NCBI GenBank assembly: GCA_050053515.1
Contig: JASFTQ010000226.1
Span: forward strand, 1 to 7,819
DNA from: G020354645 sp050053515
GTDB lineage: Bacteria > Desulfobacterota > Desulfobacteria > Desulfobacterales > G020354645
Length of the DNA stretch: 7,819 nt
Reading direction: 5' to 3'
Each line of letters starts with the position of its first letter. Position 1 is the stretch's first letter. Made by a program: the position numbers and the translations under genes. Below are positions 1 through 5,791 of the stretch, one piece after another. The notes beneath the pieces are model-generated. The model saw only the letters and a list, made by a program, of their open reading frames with translations, was not told the origin of the DNA and ran no database searches.

Positions 1-143
1 CAGTTGTTGCAATCATGGGCATTATCGCAAAGCCGAAAGTTGACCACCCCGGCCTTCATCCAGATACATTCATCTTCCACAACCTGAAATCCCACGATCC
101 GCTTTTTAGCTTTCTTTTTCGCTGTATCCACCCTGCCTTTCAT
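1..143 (-). CDS. Small Cys-motif protein, probable GcvH-like N-terminus (3' end outside window)
   Basis: Only the first 47 codons are present; the gene continues past position 1. The start ATG (143-141) is preceded by a strong GGGGG-rich Shine-Dalgarno (minus strand of 151-160) at 7 bases. The N-terminus is very basic (KKKAKKR near residues 9-15), then comes a hydrophobic/acidic stretch with C26 and the motif KAGVVNFRLCDNAHDCNN. Cysteines are at 26, 39 and 45, and the next codon begins TG, so a fourth Cys at 48 is likely but not proven. This gives C-x12-C-x5-C-x2-(C), nearly the spacing of the upstream gene at 197-418. From memory, similar N-termini occur on proteins annotated as glycine-cleavage H-like in sulfate reducers; the lipoyl-type domain that would confirm this lies outside the window. 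The gene is 53 bases downstream of its neighbour, probably in the same operon. A metal or Fe-S site is inferred only from the Cys spacing. Confidence 0.7.
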   Translation of the reverse strand, partial: MKGRVDTAKKKAKKRIVGFQVVEDECIWMKAGVVNFRLCDNAHDCNN

Positions 144-196
144 TTTATTACCCCCTTTTTTTTATAAAAGCTGTTTAATTTCTTTGTTTATGGACC

Positions 197-418
197 TTAT
201 GCCGCCTGGGTAAAGTTACTCTTTAACGCATCGGCGATTACACGGCCATGTCCCCTTTCAAGATCAATGGCATCCAACCATTGATCATAAGCACAATGAA
301 AACATTCATGGTTTAACATGCAACGCTTTGGGGTATTGCTCCGTCCCGCCGAAACATGATGGCAAAAGCGGAAGGGCCCAGTAACCTGTTTTTGGTGATC
401 ATTTAACTCTTTACTCAT
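197..418 (-). CDS. Small four-cysteine protein (73 aa), function unknown
   Basis: This is a soluble 73-residue protein with no signal peptide or membrane segment. Cysteines lie at 19, 33, 39 and 42 (C-x13-C-x5-C-x2-C), in the contexts RFCHH and CMLNHECFHCAYDQWLD. This resembles a zinc- or Fe-S-binding knuckle, and His20, His21, His37 and His41 nearby could also ligate. The tail after the motif is probably helical. I chose ATG at 418 because GGAAAGGGGG (minus strand of 427-436) sits 8 bases upstream; an in-frame GTG at 424 would be only 2 bases from it. The gene is the first after a sigma-54 promoter candidate (502-517) and lies 53 bases before the cut Cys-motif gene, so co-transcription is likely. 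I do not recognise a characterised family. From memory, similar C..C..CAYDQ segments occur in GcvH-like proteins of Desulfobacterota, so this may be a free-standing version of that N-terminal module. Confidence 0.75.
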   Translation of the reverse strand: MSKELNDHQKQVTGPFRFCHHVSAGRSNTPKRCMLNHECFHCAYDQWLDAIDLERGHGRVIADALKSNFTQAA

Positions 419-501
419 TTTCACCGCCCCCTTTCCTTTGAATGACTCACACGCAAAAATACGCTAAATGTATAAGGCGCCCTGGATTTGCTTCCTATAA
501 G

Positions 502-517
502 TGCAATTGTGATACCA
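502..517 (-). promoter_or_regulatory. Sigma-54 (RpoN) -24/-12 promoter candidate for the Cys-protein operon
   Basis: The minus strand reads TGGTAT-CACAA-TTGCA. The sigma-54 consensus is TGGCAC-N5-TTGCW. The invariant GG and GC are present with exact spacing, and the whole -12 block TTGCA matches; the -24 block differs at two positions. The predicted start is near 491, giving a leader of about 72 bases before the ATG at 418. A sigma-54 activator gene immediately upstream strengthens the call. Not tested experimentally. Confidence 0.6.
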
Positions 518-540
518 ATTCCATTGGTAAAAGATTACCA
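513..540. promoter_or_regulatory. Two overlapping palindromes at the -24 element, possible operator
   Basis: TACCAAT-TCC-ATTGGTA (513-529) has perfect 7-base arms. TGGTAA-AAGA-TTACCA (525-540) has perfect 6-base arms and shares its left arm with the first. Three alternating TTACCA/TGGTAA-type half-sites result. The first overlaps the -24 element, so a bound protein could block or tune RNA polymerase holoenzyme. The binding protein is unknown; the site could also be chance in AT-rich DNA. Confidence 0.35.
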
Positions 541-662
541 GTTGTTTCTCGCTGAAATTATTGAATTTTTACAATTAAATCGAATTAGATGGGTGGTCTG
601 AAGTGGTAAGGAAAGATGCTGAATTGATTAAATCGGCTACACATTGAACCCTGTATAGGGCC

Positions 663-730
663 CTGTGGCGAATATATTATTGATTATCAAAAGGTTATCG
701 GTCTGTAGCGAATTACAACATCATTTGTAA
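663..730. promoter_or_regulatory. Candidate upstream activator sites (direct repeat and inverted repeat)
   Basis: CTGTGGCGAAT (663-673) and CTGTAGCGAAT (703-713) match at 10 of 11 positions and start 40 bases apart, close to four helical turns. Next to the second copy is an inverted repeat, TTACAA-N6-TTGTAA (713-730). They lie about 170-240 bases upstream of the predicted sigma-54 start, a usual distance for enhancer-binding proteins. Assignment to the neighbouring activator is inference. Confidence 0.3.
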
Positions 731-840
731 CCATAGGCAACAGTATAGAAACAGATAAATACAATTTTCAAGGAACCCGGCTGAGTTAATAATCCAATGC
801 CTTCATGTGGAATTTTAATGGCGTCTAACCTGAGCCCTTT

Positions 841-2595
841 TTAGATTTTACCGGGTTCAGCAGAAATATCCATTTGCCGCATTTTACGCCACAGGGTGGT
901 GCGGTCGATGCCCAAAGCCCGGGACGTTTTTTGGCGATGCCAATCGTTATCCTGAAGTGCCTGCAGAATCTTTTCGCGCTCGTTGTTTTTGGTGTTGTGT
1001 GCAACAGGCATGTGTTCAGGTGACTTCGCCCTGCCCACCGTCTGGTGGTTTTGCAAATATTCAGGCAGATCTCGCGGCTGAATGATATCTTCACGGCAAA
1101 CAATTACGGCATGCTCCAAGATGTTTTCAAGCTCTCTGACATTTCCCGGATAATTGTAATTCAGCAAAATCCCCATGGCACTCTCGGAAATGCCTTTTAC
1201 CCGGTTATCGCGGGCAACGCAAAGGCGCCTTAAAATATGGCGAATCAGCAACGGAAGATCGATGCGCCGCTCTTTCAATGTTGGGATTTCAATTCGAAAC
1301 ACATTCAATCGGTAAAAAAGGTCTTCTCTGAAGAGACGCTTTTCCACCAGTTTGTCAAGACCCCGGTTGGTAGCGGCAATAATGCGCACATCGACCTTTA
1401 TGGTATGTCGTCCCCCCAGGGAATAAAACTCCTTGTCCTCTAAAACACGGAGTAGCTTGGCCTGGAGAACGAGCGGCAGATCGCCGATTTCATCCAGAAA
1501 TATGGTGCCGCCGTCTGCTTCCTGAAAGCGCCCCGGTTTATCATGATCCGCCCCCGTAAAAGCTCCTTTGACATAGCCGAACATTTCCGATTCAAGCAGA
1601 TTGTCCGGAAGCGCCGCACAATTGACTTTTATCAGCGGTTTGCCGGAACGCCGGCTGGCCGCGTGAATCGCCTTGACCAGCAGATCTTTGCCGGTTCCGG
1701 TCGATCCTTCAACAAGCACTGTTGCATCCGTGGCCGCCACTACATTTACCAGTTCGAAAATCTTTTGCATGGCGGGACTTTTTCCGATCATATCGTTGAA
1801 TGTGTAGCGGTCGCTGATGGCCTGATTGAGTTGCCGAATCAGGGTTAGATCTTGGAAAGTCGCCAGGCCGCCGACGATTGCTTTTTTTTCGTTCCTTACG
1901 GCCAGATAATTAGCCCGGATGGGGATGATCTCACCGTCGCAGGTAGCTATCTTGCCCTGGCGGCTGTTGCGCGTAACACCATCGGCCATTGTTTTTGTCA
2001 GTATCGATAAATCCTGCGCCGCGTCACCTCTGAAGATGGCGGTGCATGGCTTTCCCAAAACTTCGCTGCGGTCAAACCCGGAGACTTTTTCAGCCGCTTT
2101 ATTGAAGAATGTAATGTAATTGTCGAGGTTCACGGTGAAAATACCGATATCGAGGTTGTCGAGGATGACCTTCAGCCGACGTTCTTCATGATGAATGCGG
2201 TTGATGAGATCCATAATGGGGGAGTGGTCCTGAAGGATGGTCAGACATCCGATGACTTCCCTTTGCGAACCATAAACAGGCGTCGCCAGCCGGGTGATCA
2301 GGTGTTTGATCTCATCCTCGTCTTTCATCTCAATTTTTGGCTCTTCAGTCCGCAAGTCTTCTTTGCCCGGCACCATACAGCCTACCATACAAGGAACACC
2401 CACAAAGACTTCGCGGCAATCTTTTCCAATTACCTCCGCAGCCTTCAACCCCATCAACGCCTGAGCATTATTGTTTATTGATGAAATCGTTCGCTGATTG
2501 TCGACGGTGAATGCACCAATATTTAATTCATCCAGGATTTGCAGCCACTGGTCGCATAAAATACTGCTTTCCTTTAGGGATTGGTATTTTTTCAT
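841..2595 (-). CDS. Sigma-54-dependent transcriptional activator, PAS-PAS-AAA+-Fis HTH
   Basis: This 584-residue enhancer-binding protein opens sigma-54 promoter complexes by ATP hydrolysis. PAS1 lies at about 16-125, PAS2 at about 140-252, the AAA+ domain at about 262-500 and a Fis-type helix-turn-helix at about 540-577. Visible motifs are Walker A GSTGTGK (297-303), the sigma-54 contact loop GAFTGA (344-349), Walker B GGTIFLDE (362-369), FREDLFYRLN (422-431) and the recognition region RTTLWRKM (565-572). There is no receiver domain, so activity is probably set by ligand or redox sensing through PAS rather than by phosphorylation. PAS1 has a cysteine cluster (C60, C69, C73); PAS2 keeps only C184 at the matching places. 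The start ATG has AGAGGA 9 bases upstream. No membrane segment is seen, so it is cytoplasmic. It probably controls the sigma-54 promoter at 502-517, directly downstream on the same strand. Confidence 0.95.
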   Translation of the reverse strand: MKKYQSLKESSILCDQWLQILDELNIGAFTVDNQRTISSINNNAQALMGLKAAEVIGKDCREVFVGVPCMVGCMVPGKEDLRTEEPKIEMKDEDEIKHLITRLATPVYGSQREVIGCLTILQDHSPIMDLINRIHHEERRLKVILDNLDIGIFTVNLDNYITFFNKAAEKVSGFDRSEVLGKPCTAIFRGDAAQDLSILTKTMADGVTRNSRQGKIATCDGEIIPIRANYLAVRNEKKAIVGGLATFQDLTLIRQLNQAISDRYTFNDMIGKSPAMQKIFELVNVVAATDATVLVEGSTGTGKDLLVKAIHAASRRSGKPLIKVNCAALPDNLLESEMFGYVKGAFTGADHDKPGRFQEADGGTIFLDEIGDLPLVLQAKLLRVLEDKEFYSLGGRHTIKVDVRIIAATNRGLDKLVEKRLFREDLFYRLNVFRIEIPTLKERRIDLPLLIRHILRRLCVARDNRVKGISESAMGILLNYNYPGNVRELENILEHAVIVCREDIIQPRDLPEYLQNHQTVGRAKSPEHMPVAHNTKNNEREKILQALQDNDWHRQKTSRALGIDRTTLWRKMRQMDISAEPGKI

Positions 2596-2652
2596 GCAAC
2601 ATGTTCCTCTAAGGTTCTAAATGCGTAAGCCTTGTTTTTGTGATCACGCCAA

Positions 2653-2679
2653 ATTGTATGCCTACCGCTGAACGCTCAA
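2653..2679 (-). promoter_or_regulatory. Weak sigma-70-type promoter candidate for the activator gene
   Basis: The minus strand has TTGAGC (2679-2674), 15 bases, then TACAAT (2658-2653). The -10 is good, but the spacer is short and the -35 imperfect. An 8-base palindrome GTGATCAC (2640-2647) falls near the predicted start and could be an operator. The evidence is pattern only. Confidence 0.25.
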
Positions 2680-2718
2680 TCCTTTAGCTCGAGGTATATG
2701 CTCAATTAGTTGCAATCG

Positions 2719-2750
2719 AGTGAAGCTCCCCGCCCTAAAGGGCGGGGCTT
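2719..2750. repeat. REP-like GC-rich hairpin, copy 1
   Basis: AGTGAAGCT is followed by a perfect 8-base stem CCCCGCCC-TAAA-GGGCGGGG and then CTT, which can pair with the leading AAG. A near-identical copy lies at 4753-4780. Conserved 5' bases plus a GC palindrome in intergenic DNA recall REP sequences and the subterminal hairpins of IS200/IS605-type elements. No transposase is in the window. It lacks a T run on either side, so I do not call it a terminator. Confidence 0.6.
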
Positions 2751-2777
2751 GCCGGAAATAGATATCTTCCTCTCAGC

Positions 2778-3003
2778 GAACTCAGGGAGCGGGGCAATTT
2801 TTGCGACGACAAGATGCCGGGTTATCGCCTGCTCGACCGGGCAGCGGCAACGGCCTTACATTTTACCGCCTGCTGATAACACTCCTCACTTTCCCGTAAA
2901 CCTACACCGCAGTTTGCCTTTGCAGGCGTCAGCAGCCTCCTGTCCTTAAAAAGCAGCGGGGCGATCATCTTGTCGTGCAAAAAATACCCCGCTCCCTGAG
3001 TTC
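2778..3003. mobile_element. Non-autonomous element with ~38-base imperfect terminal inverted repeats (MITE-like)
   Basis: The left arm (2778-2816) and the reverse complement of the right arm (2966-3003) begin with the same 17 bases (GAACTCAGGGAGCGGGG). They then agree except for a few substitutions and one indel, ending in ACGACAAGATG. About 150 bases lie between and hold further pairing, for example GTTATC (2821-2826) with GATAAC (2875-2880). No transposase is encoded. TCTTCC occurs at 2765-2770 and 3004-3009, but on the left it is 7 bases away from the arm, so it is only a weak candidate target duplication. Alternatives are a structured RNA gene or a relic of a larger element. Confidence 0.55.
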
Positions 3004-3014
3004 TCTTCCCTTAA

Positions 3015-3043
3015 CCCTGCATTAAAAGCCTGGGCTTGCAGGG
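3015..3043. repeat. Imperfect hairpin downstream of the kinase gene
   Basis: CCCTGC (3015-3020) pairs with GCAGGG (3038-3043), and AAGCC with GGCTT inside, leaving a 5-base bulge on the left. It lies about 45 bases past the kinase stop codon (minus strand). On the minus strand the stem is followed by TTAAGGG, not a T run, so it might stabilise a 3' end but is a poor intrinsic terminator. Confidence 0.4.
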
Positions 3044-3087
3044 AAAAATAACCGGTCAGGCCCGTTGGGCGTGGAGAGACCCGCAGG

Positions 3088-4635
3088 TTAAGATACCGGC
3101 AGCTTCAGCATAAATGCGGCTCCTTCACCCTGCCGGCTTTCGACAGTGGCAGCCCCTTTATGCCGTTGCATGATACCGTAAACCGTGGATAATCCCAGCC
3201 CAACACCGTAGCCTTCTTTTTTGGTGGTAAAAAAGGGCTCAAAGACATGCGGAAGATTCGCTTGGGTAATTCCCGGTCCCGAATCTTTTACCTTTATGGT
3301 TACCATGTTTTCACTATTATCGAAATATCCCTCGAGATTCAAGGTTCCGCCATCCGGCATGGCGTCAATGGCATTAAAGATAAGATTGATGATGCACTGT
3401 TGCAACTGATTAAAGTCACCCTCAACAGGGGGGATATCCGCTTGGATGTTTGACACCAGCCGGATATTGTTCAACTCCAGCTTATGCTGGCTCAACAGCA
3501 CGCAGCGCTGCAACAAATCGTCAATCCGAACCTGCTCGAAGGACGGCGGAGACTTCCGGGAAAACGTCAGAAGGCTGGAAATGATCTGAGAACAGCGGCT
3601 TGTTTCGTTCTCCACAATTTCAAGGTATTTTTGGAATTTGTTTTTCTGTTCTTCGGTTAAGCGGCCACGGCGGAGAATTCGCAGCATAAGGCGAAGATAA
3701 TTGAGAATGCCTGAAAGCGGATTGTTGATTTCGTGTACAACGCTGGCCGCAAGCCTTCCCAGGGACATCATTTTATCCTGGTGAAGGATGCGCGCCTGAT
3801 CGGCTACCTCCCGCTCAAGCTTTCTAATTTCCCGCAGGTCTCTGACGAAACATACCAATCCGTTTTGCCGGTCGTGGTCAAACAACACGGCAGCTGATAA
3901 CTGTACCGGGATTTCACGGCCCGATTCTCCGACGATGGTGGTTTCATATAAAGAAAGCCGATTTTTGCCGCCATATTTTTCACCTATCAACTCATTCTTC
4001 AGACGCTCATCTTCCCCGACCAAAAAAATCTTGCCAAATGTCATCTTGTTAAGGACGTCTTCTTTAGCGTAACCGAGGATCTGCTCCATACTTCGATTAT
4101 ATGTGACGACGACATTATTTTCATCGCAGGCCAGAATGCCGTCCATGGAGCTTTCGATAAGGTTTTTCTGGAATTCGAACGTCTTGACGAGCTCCCGGCT
4201 TGTTTCGGCTTTCTCCCGTTCCAAAAGCGCGGTATAATCGGCCAGTTGTTTTCTGGCAGTATAACGCTCTTGCGCTCTTTTAAGTGCCAGGTGCAGCGCT
4301 TCATCATTGATCGGTTTGGTGATAAAATCCGAAGCATCAAGTTGTAACGCCCGGATGGCCAGATCCATATCTCCGAAGGCGGTGGCAACAATCACTTCAA
4401 TATCCGGATGCATCCGCTTCAGGGCCTCGAGTACCTGAATTCCGTCCATTCCCGGCATCCGGATGTCGGTAATGACGATTTGAGGGGACACCTCCTCGCA
4501 CAGCTGCAATCCCCTTTCTCCATCCGGCGCGGCCGAGACTTTGCAGCCGGCATCTTCAAGGGTAATGGTCATCACATCGCGTATGTCCTGTTCATCATCG
4601 ATTAAGACAATTTTCCAGGCCAAGGGAGTTGCCAT
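3088..4635 (-). CDS. Soluble receiver-PAS-histidine kinase
   Basis: This 515-residue cytoplasmic signalling protein has no membrane segment. An N-terminal receiver (about 6-120) has the full acidic pocket (D13, D14), phospho-acceptor D57, T85 and K107. A charged, probably coiled linker (about 112-155) leads to a PAS domain (about 156-265). The HisKA region has SLGRLAASVVHEINNP with phospho-acceptor H301. The ATPase domain shows an N box (N417, N421), DSGPGI (451-456), FEPFFTTK (465-472) and GVGLGL (477-482). All catalytic residues are intact. With the receiver in front, it probably takes phosphate or a signal from another kinase and passes it on; no partner response regulator is in the window, and the neighbouring activator has no receiver. 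The start ATG has GAGGAG about 8-9 bases upstream. It may share a regulatory theme with the activator downstream, but about 490 bases of repeats separate them. Confidence 0.95.
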   Translation of the reverse strand: MATPLAWKIVLIDDEQDIRDVMTITLEDAGCKVSAAPDGERGLQLCEEVSPQIVITDIRMPGMDGIQVLEALKRMHPDIEVIVATAFGDMDLAIRALQLDASDFITKPINDEALHLALKRAQERYTARKQLADYTALLEREKAETSRELVKTFEFQKNLIESSMDGILACDENNVVVTYNRSMEQILGYAKEDVLNKMTFGKIFLVGEDERLKNELIGEKYGGKNRLSLYETTIVGESGREIPVQLSAAVLFDHDRQNGLVCFVRDLREIRKLEREVADQARILHQDKMMSLGRLAASVVHEINNPLSGILNYLRLMLRILRRGRLTEEQKNKFQKYLEIVENETSRCSQIISSLLTFSRKSPPSFEQVRIDDLLQRCVLLSQHKLELNNIRLVSNIQADIPPVEGDFNQLQQCIINLIFNAIDAMPDGGTLNLEGYFDNSENMVTIKVKDSGPGITQANLPHVFEPFFTTKKEGYGVGLGLSTVYGIMQRHKGAATVESRQGEGAAFMLKLPVS

Positions 4636-4664
4636 TCAAAACGCTCCTCATCGGTTTTGATTTG

Positions 4665-4673
4665 ATCATAACA
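4665..4673 (-). promoter_or_regulatory. Extended -10 promoter candidate for the kinase gene
   Basis: The minus strand reads TGTTATGAT, an extended -10 (TGnTATAAT-like), 30 bases before the kinase ATG. A weak TTTTAT lies 17 bases upstream as a possible -35. Pattern evidence only. Confidence 0.3.
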
Positions 4674-4752
4674 GATAACACACAGCAATAAAAATGGAAA
4701 GCCCCGAGGCCCTTCAACGCTATCGTGGCTATTGCGGACGAGAGCTTTCAAT

Positions 4753-4780
4753 AGTGAAGCTCCCCGCCCTAAAGGCGGGT
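4753..4780. repeat. REP-like GC-rich hairpin, copy 2
   Basis: AGTGAAGCTCCCCGCCCTAA then AGGCGGG repeats copy 1 (2719-2750), but one G of the right arm is missing, leaving a 6-base stem CCCGCC/GGCGGG. TTTT follows on the plus strand, yet no plus-strand gene ends here, so terminator function is unlikely. GAGCTT (4743-4748) also pairs with AAGCTC just before the stem. Confidence 0.6.
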
Positions 4781-4872
4781 TTTGAGAGGAGCAAACCGGT
4801 CAGTGACTATCCAAAAATTAATATTTCCTGGTAGGATGGCAACGCGCTCGATGGTCGTCACCGCAATCTACC

Positions 4873-4912
4873 TTGACACCATGTCATTTTTCATTTACTC
4901 GTAATAGTAAAT
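4873..4912 (+). promoter_or_regulatory. TTGACA box with overlapping 20-base palindrome, possible regulated TauE promoter
   Basis: TTGACA (4873-4878) is a perfect -35 match, but no good -10 occurs at 16-18 bases (TACTCG at 17). Just downstream is ATTTACT-CGTAAT-AGTAAAT (4893-4912), with perfect 7-base arms, typical in size for a dimeric repressor site. The leader to the TauE ATG would be about 120 bases. The binding protein is unknown. Confidence 0.35.
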
Positions 4913-4968
4913 ACGCCTCCTTTAAACCGTTGCGCCAAGAATTCGGGTAAGCTCATTTGAAACTTTCA

Positions 4969-5012
4969 CGCTCAACCGTTATCCGTCAAGAAACTCGCAC
5001 CCTGATTGAGCG
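4969..5012 (+). other. Possible 5' UTR stem-loop ahead of the TauE ribosome binding site
   Basis: CGCTCAA (4969-4975) pairs perfectly with TTGAGCG (5006-5012) across a 30-base loop. The stem ends 4 bases before the AAGGAG at 5017-5022, so it could affect translation. It could be chance. Confidence 0.25.
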
Positions 5013-5035
5013 AAAAAAGGAGATCCCGAGTCAAT

Positions 5036-5791
5036 ATGTCGTGGTTTATTCTATTTCCCATAATCTTTGGTGCTTCCTTTATTCTAACCATGGTTGGTCT
5101 GGGAGGCGGTCTCATTTTTTCGCCGCTTTTTATCTTGTTGGGATTTCCGGTGAGCACGGCGGTTTCAGCATCCCTGTTTTTAAACGGTATAGCGGCAATT
5201 TCAGCGGCCATCACCTATTTTCGTAAAAAAATGGTCGATTTGCGGATCGGCGTGCCGCTGATAATATCCTCATCGTTATTTGCCCCGCTGGGAGCGGTTA
5301 CAACCTCTCACGTCAATATCCGCATATTTACCGGCTTGCTGGCGAGTGTGGTCCTGCTGGCTGCCATCCGGATGTTATTTTCAAAAAAAATTGACAGCGA
5401 AGGCCAAAAAACCGGCGCTGCTCGAAATATCATCGGTGGCGGCGTCATCGGTCTGATCGTCGGTTTCATCGCCGGACTTCTGGGGATCGGTGGGGGGGTA
5501 TTCATTGTACCCTTACTGATTTATATCTTGAAAATTCCGACAAAAATAGCTGCGGCGACTTCCATATTTATTGTTATCTTCTCGTCATTTAGCGGTTTTT
5601 TTGCGCACGTTTCTATTGCACGTCCCGACTGGAGATTTATATTGCTGGCAGCCATCTTTTCCTTTGCCGGCGGTCAGCTCGGATCACGGATAATGTCCGA
5701 GAAATTGAAGGGCCGCACGGTTCGTAAAATTTTTGGCGGTGTGCTGCTTATTTTTGTCTTAAAATTGTTCCAAAGGGTTTTTATGATTTAA
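5036..5791 (+). CDS. TauE/SafE-family membrane transporter
   Basis: This 251-residue polytopic inner-membrane protein of the TauE/SafE (formerly DUF81) family has the usual length. Family members are linked to export of sulfite, sulfoacetate or other organic anions; the substrate here cannot be read from sequence. Two homologous halves are visible, each opening with a glycine signature: GLGGG (21-25) followed by SPLFILLGFPVSTAVSASL, and GLLGIGGG (147-154) followed by VPLLIYILKIPTKIAAATS. About seven or eight hydrophobic segments are seen, with a charged loop near 117-130. I chose ATG at 5036 since the hydrophobic N-terminus starts there and AAGGAG (5017-5022) precedes it, though 13 bases is long. 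An in-frame TTG at 5006 would add 10 polar residues without a ribosome site. The stop codon lies in a 6-base repeat that borders the next element. It was probably co-transcribed with the gene at 6001. Confidence 0.9.
   Translation: MSWFILFPIIFGASFILTMVGLGGGLIFSPLFILLGFPVSTAVSASLFLNGIAAISAAITYFRKKMVDLRIGVPLIISSSLFAPLGAVTTSHVNIRIFTGLLASVVLLAAIRMLFSKKIDSEGQKTGAARNIIGGGVIGLIVGFIAGLLGIGGGVFIVPLLIYILKIPTKIAAATSIFIVIFSSFSGFFAHVSIARPDWRFILLAAIFSFAGGQLGSRIMSEKLKGRTVRKIFGGVLLIFVLKLFQRVFMI

Larger units (their letters stand above)
425..840. other. 420-base non-coding regulatory region between activator and Cys-protein operon
   Basis: No convincing gene is seen here on either strand. The stretch is AT-rich compared with the flanking coding sequence. 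It holds a sigma-54 promoter firing leftward, two overlapping palindromes at and just upstream of it, and a direct repeat plus an inverted repeat further upstream. Such length and density suit an enhancer-dependent promoter. No clear intrinsic terminator (GC stem plus T run) is seen after the activator stop codon at 841. Confidence 0.55.
2596..3087. other. Non-coding region rich in repeats between activator and kinase genes
   Basis: I see no gene in these roughly 490 bases. They hold, from left to right, a weak activator promoter, a REP-like hairpin (2719-2750), an element with long terminal inverted repeats (2778-3003) and a hairpin (3015-3043). A plus-strand open frame crosses the element but lacks protein-like features. 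The accumulated repeats suggest a tolerated insertion zone that separates two regulatory genes on the same strand. Confidence 0.6.
4636..5035. other. Divergent intergenic region between kinase and TauE genes
   Basis: About 400 bases separate two divergent genes. I see no gene in it. It contains a kinase promoter candidate, the second REP-like hairpin, a 20-base palindrome next to a TTGACA box, and a stem-loop ahead of the TauE ribosome site. Confidence 0.55.

Noticed and set aside
422..424. GTG start for the 73-residue Cys protein
   Set aside because: It is only 2 bases from the purine-rich ribosome site; the ATG at 418 has normal 8-base spacing.
1237..2481. Several plus-strand open frames opposite the sigma-54 activator
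   Set aside because: They are antisense shadows of a gene with complete, well-ordered domains; none has a recognisable motif.
2710..2949. A 79-codon plus-strand open frame
   Set aside because: It spans the REP-like hairpin and the inverted-repeat element, has no ribosome site and shows no protein-like pattern.
2778..3003. Retron or group II intron RNA
   Set aside because: No reverse transcriptase is near and no domain V-like motif or typical branch-site arrangement could be recognised.
4762..4785. Rho-independent terminator on the plus strand (GC stem followed by TTTT)
   Set aside because: No plus-strand gene ends upstream, and the same sequence recurs at 2719 without a T run, so it fits a repeated element better.
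4873..4901. Strong sigma-70 promoter from the TTGACA box
   Set aside because: At 16-18 base spacing the -10 matches only the first bases of TATAAT, so it is kept only as a weak candidate.
5006..5035. Upstream TTG start for the TauE-family gene
   Set aside because: There is no ribosome site before it, it adds a polar charged leader, and AAGGAG lies inside that leader, ahead of the ATG at 5036.
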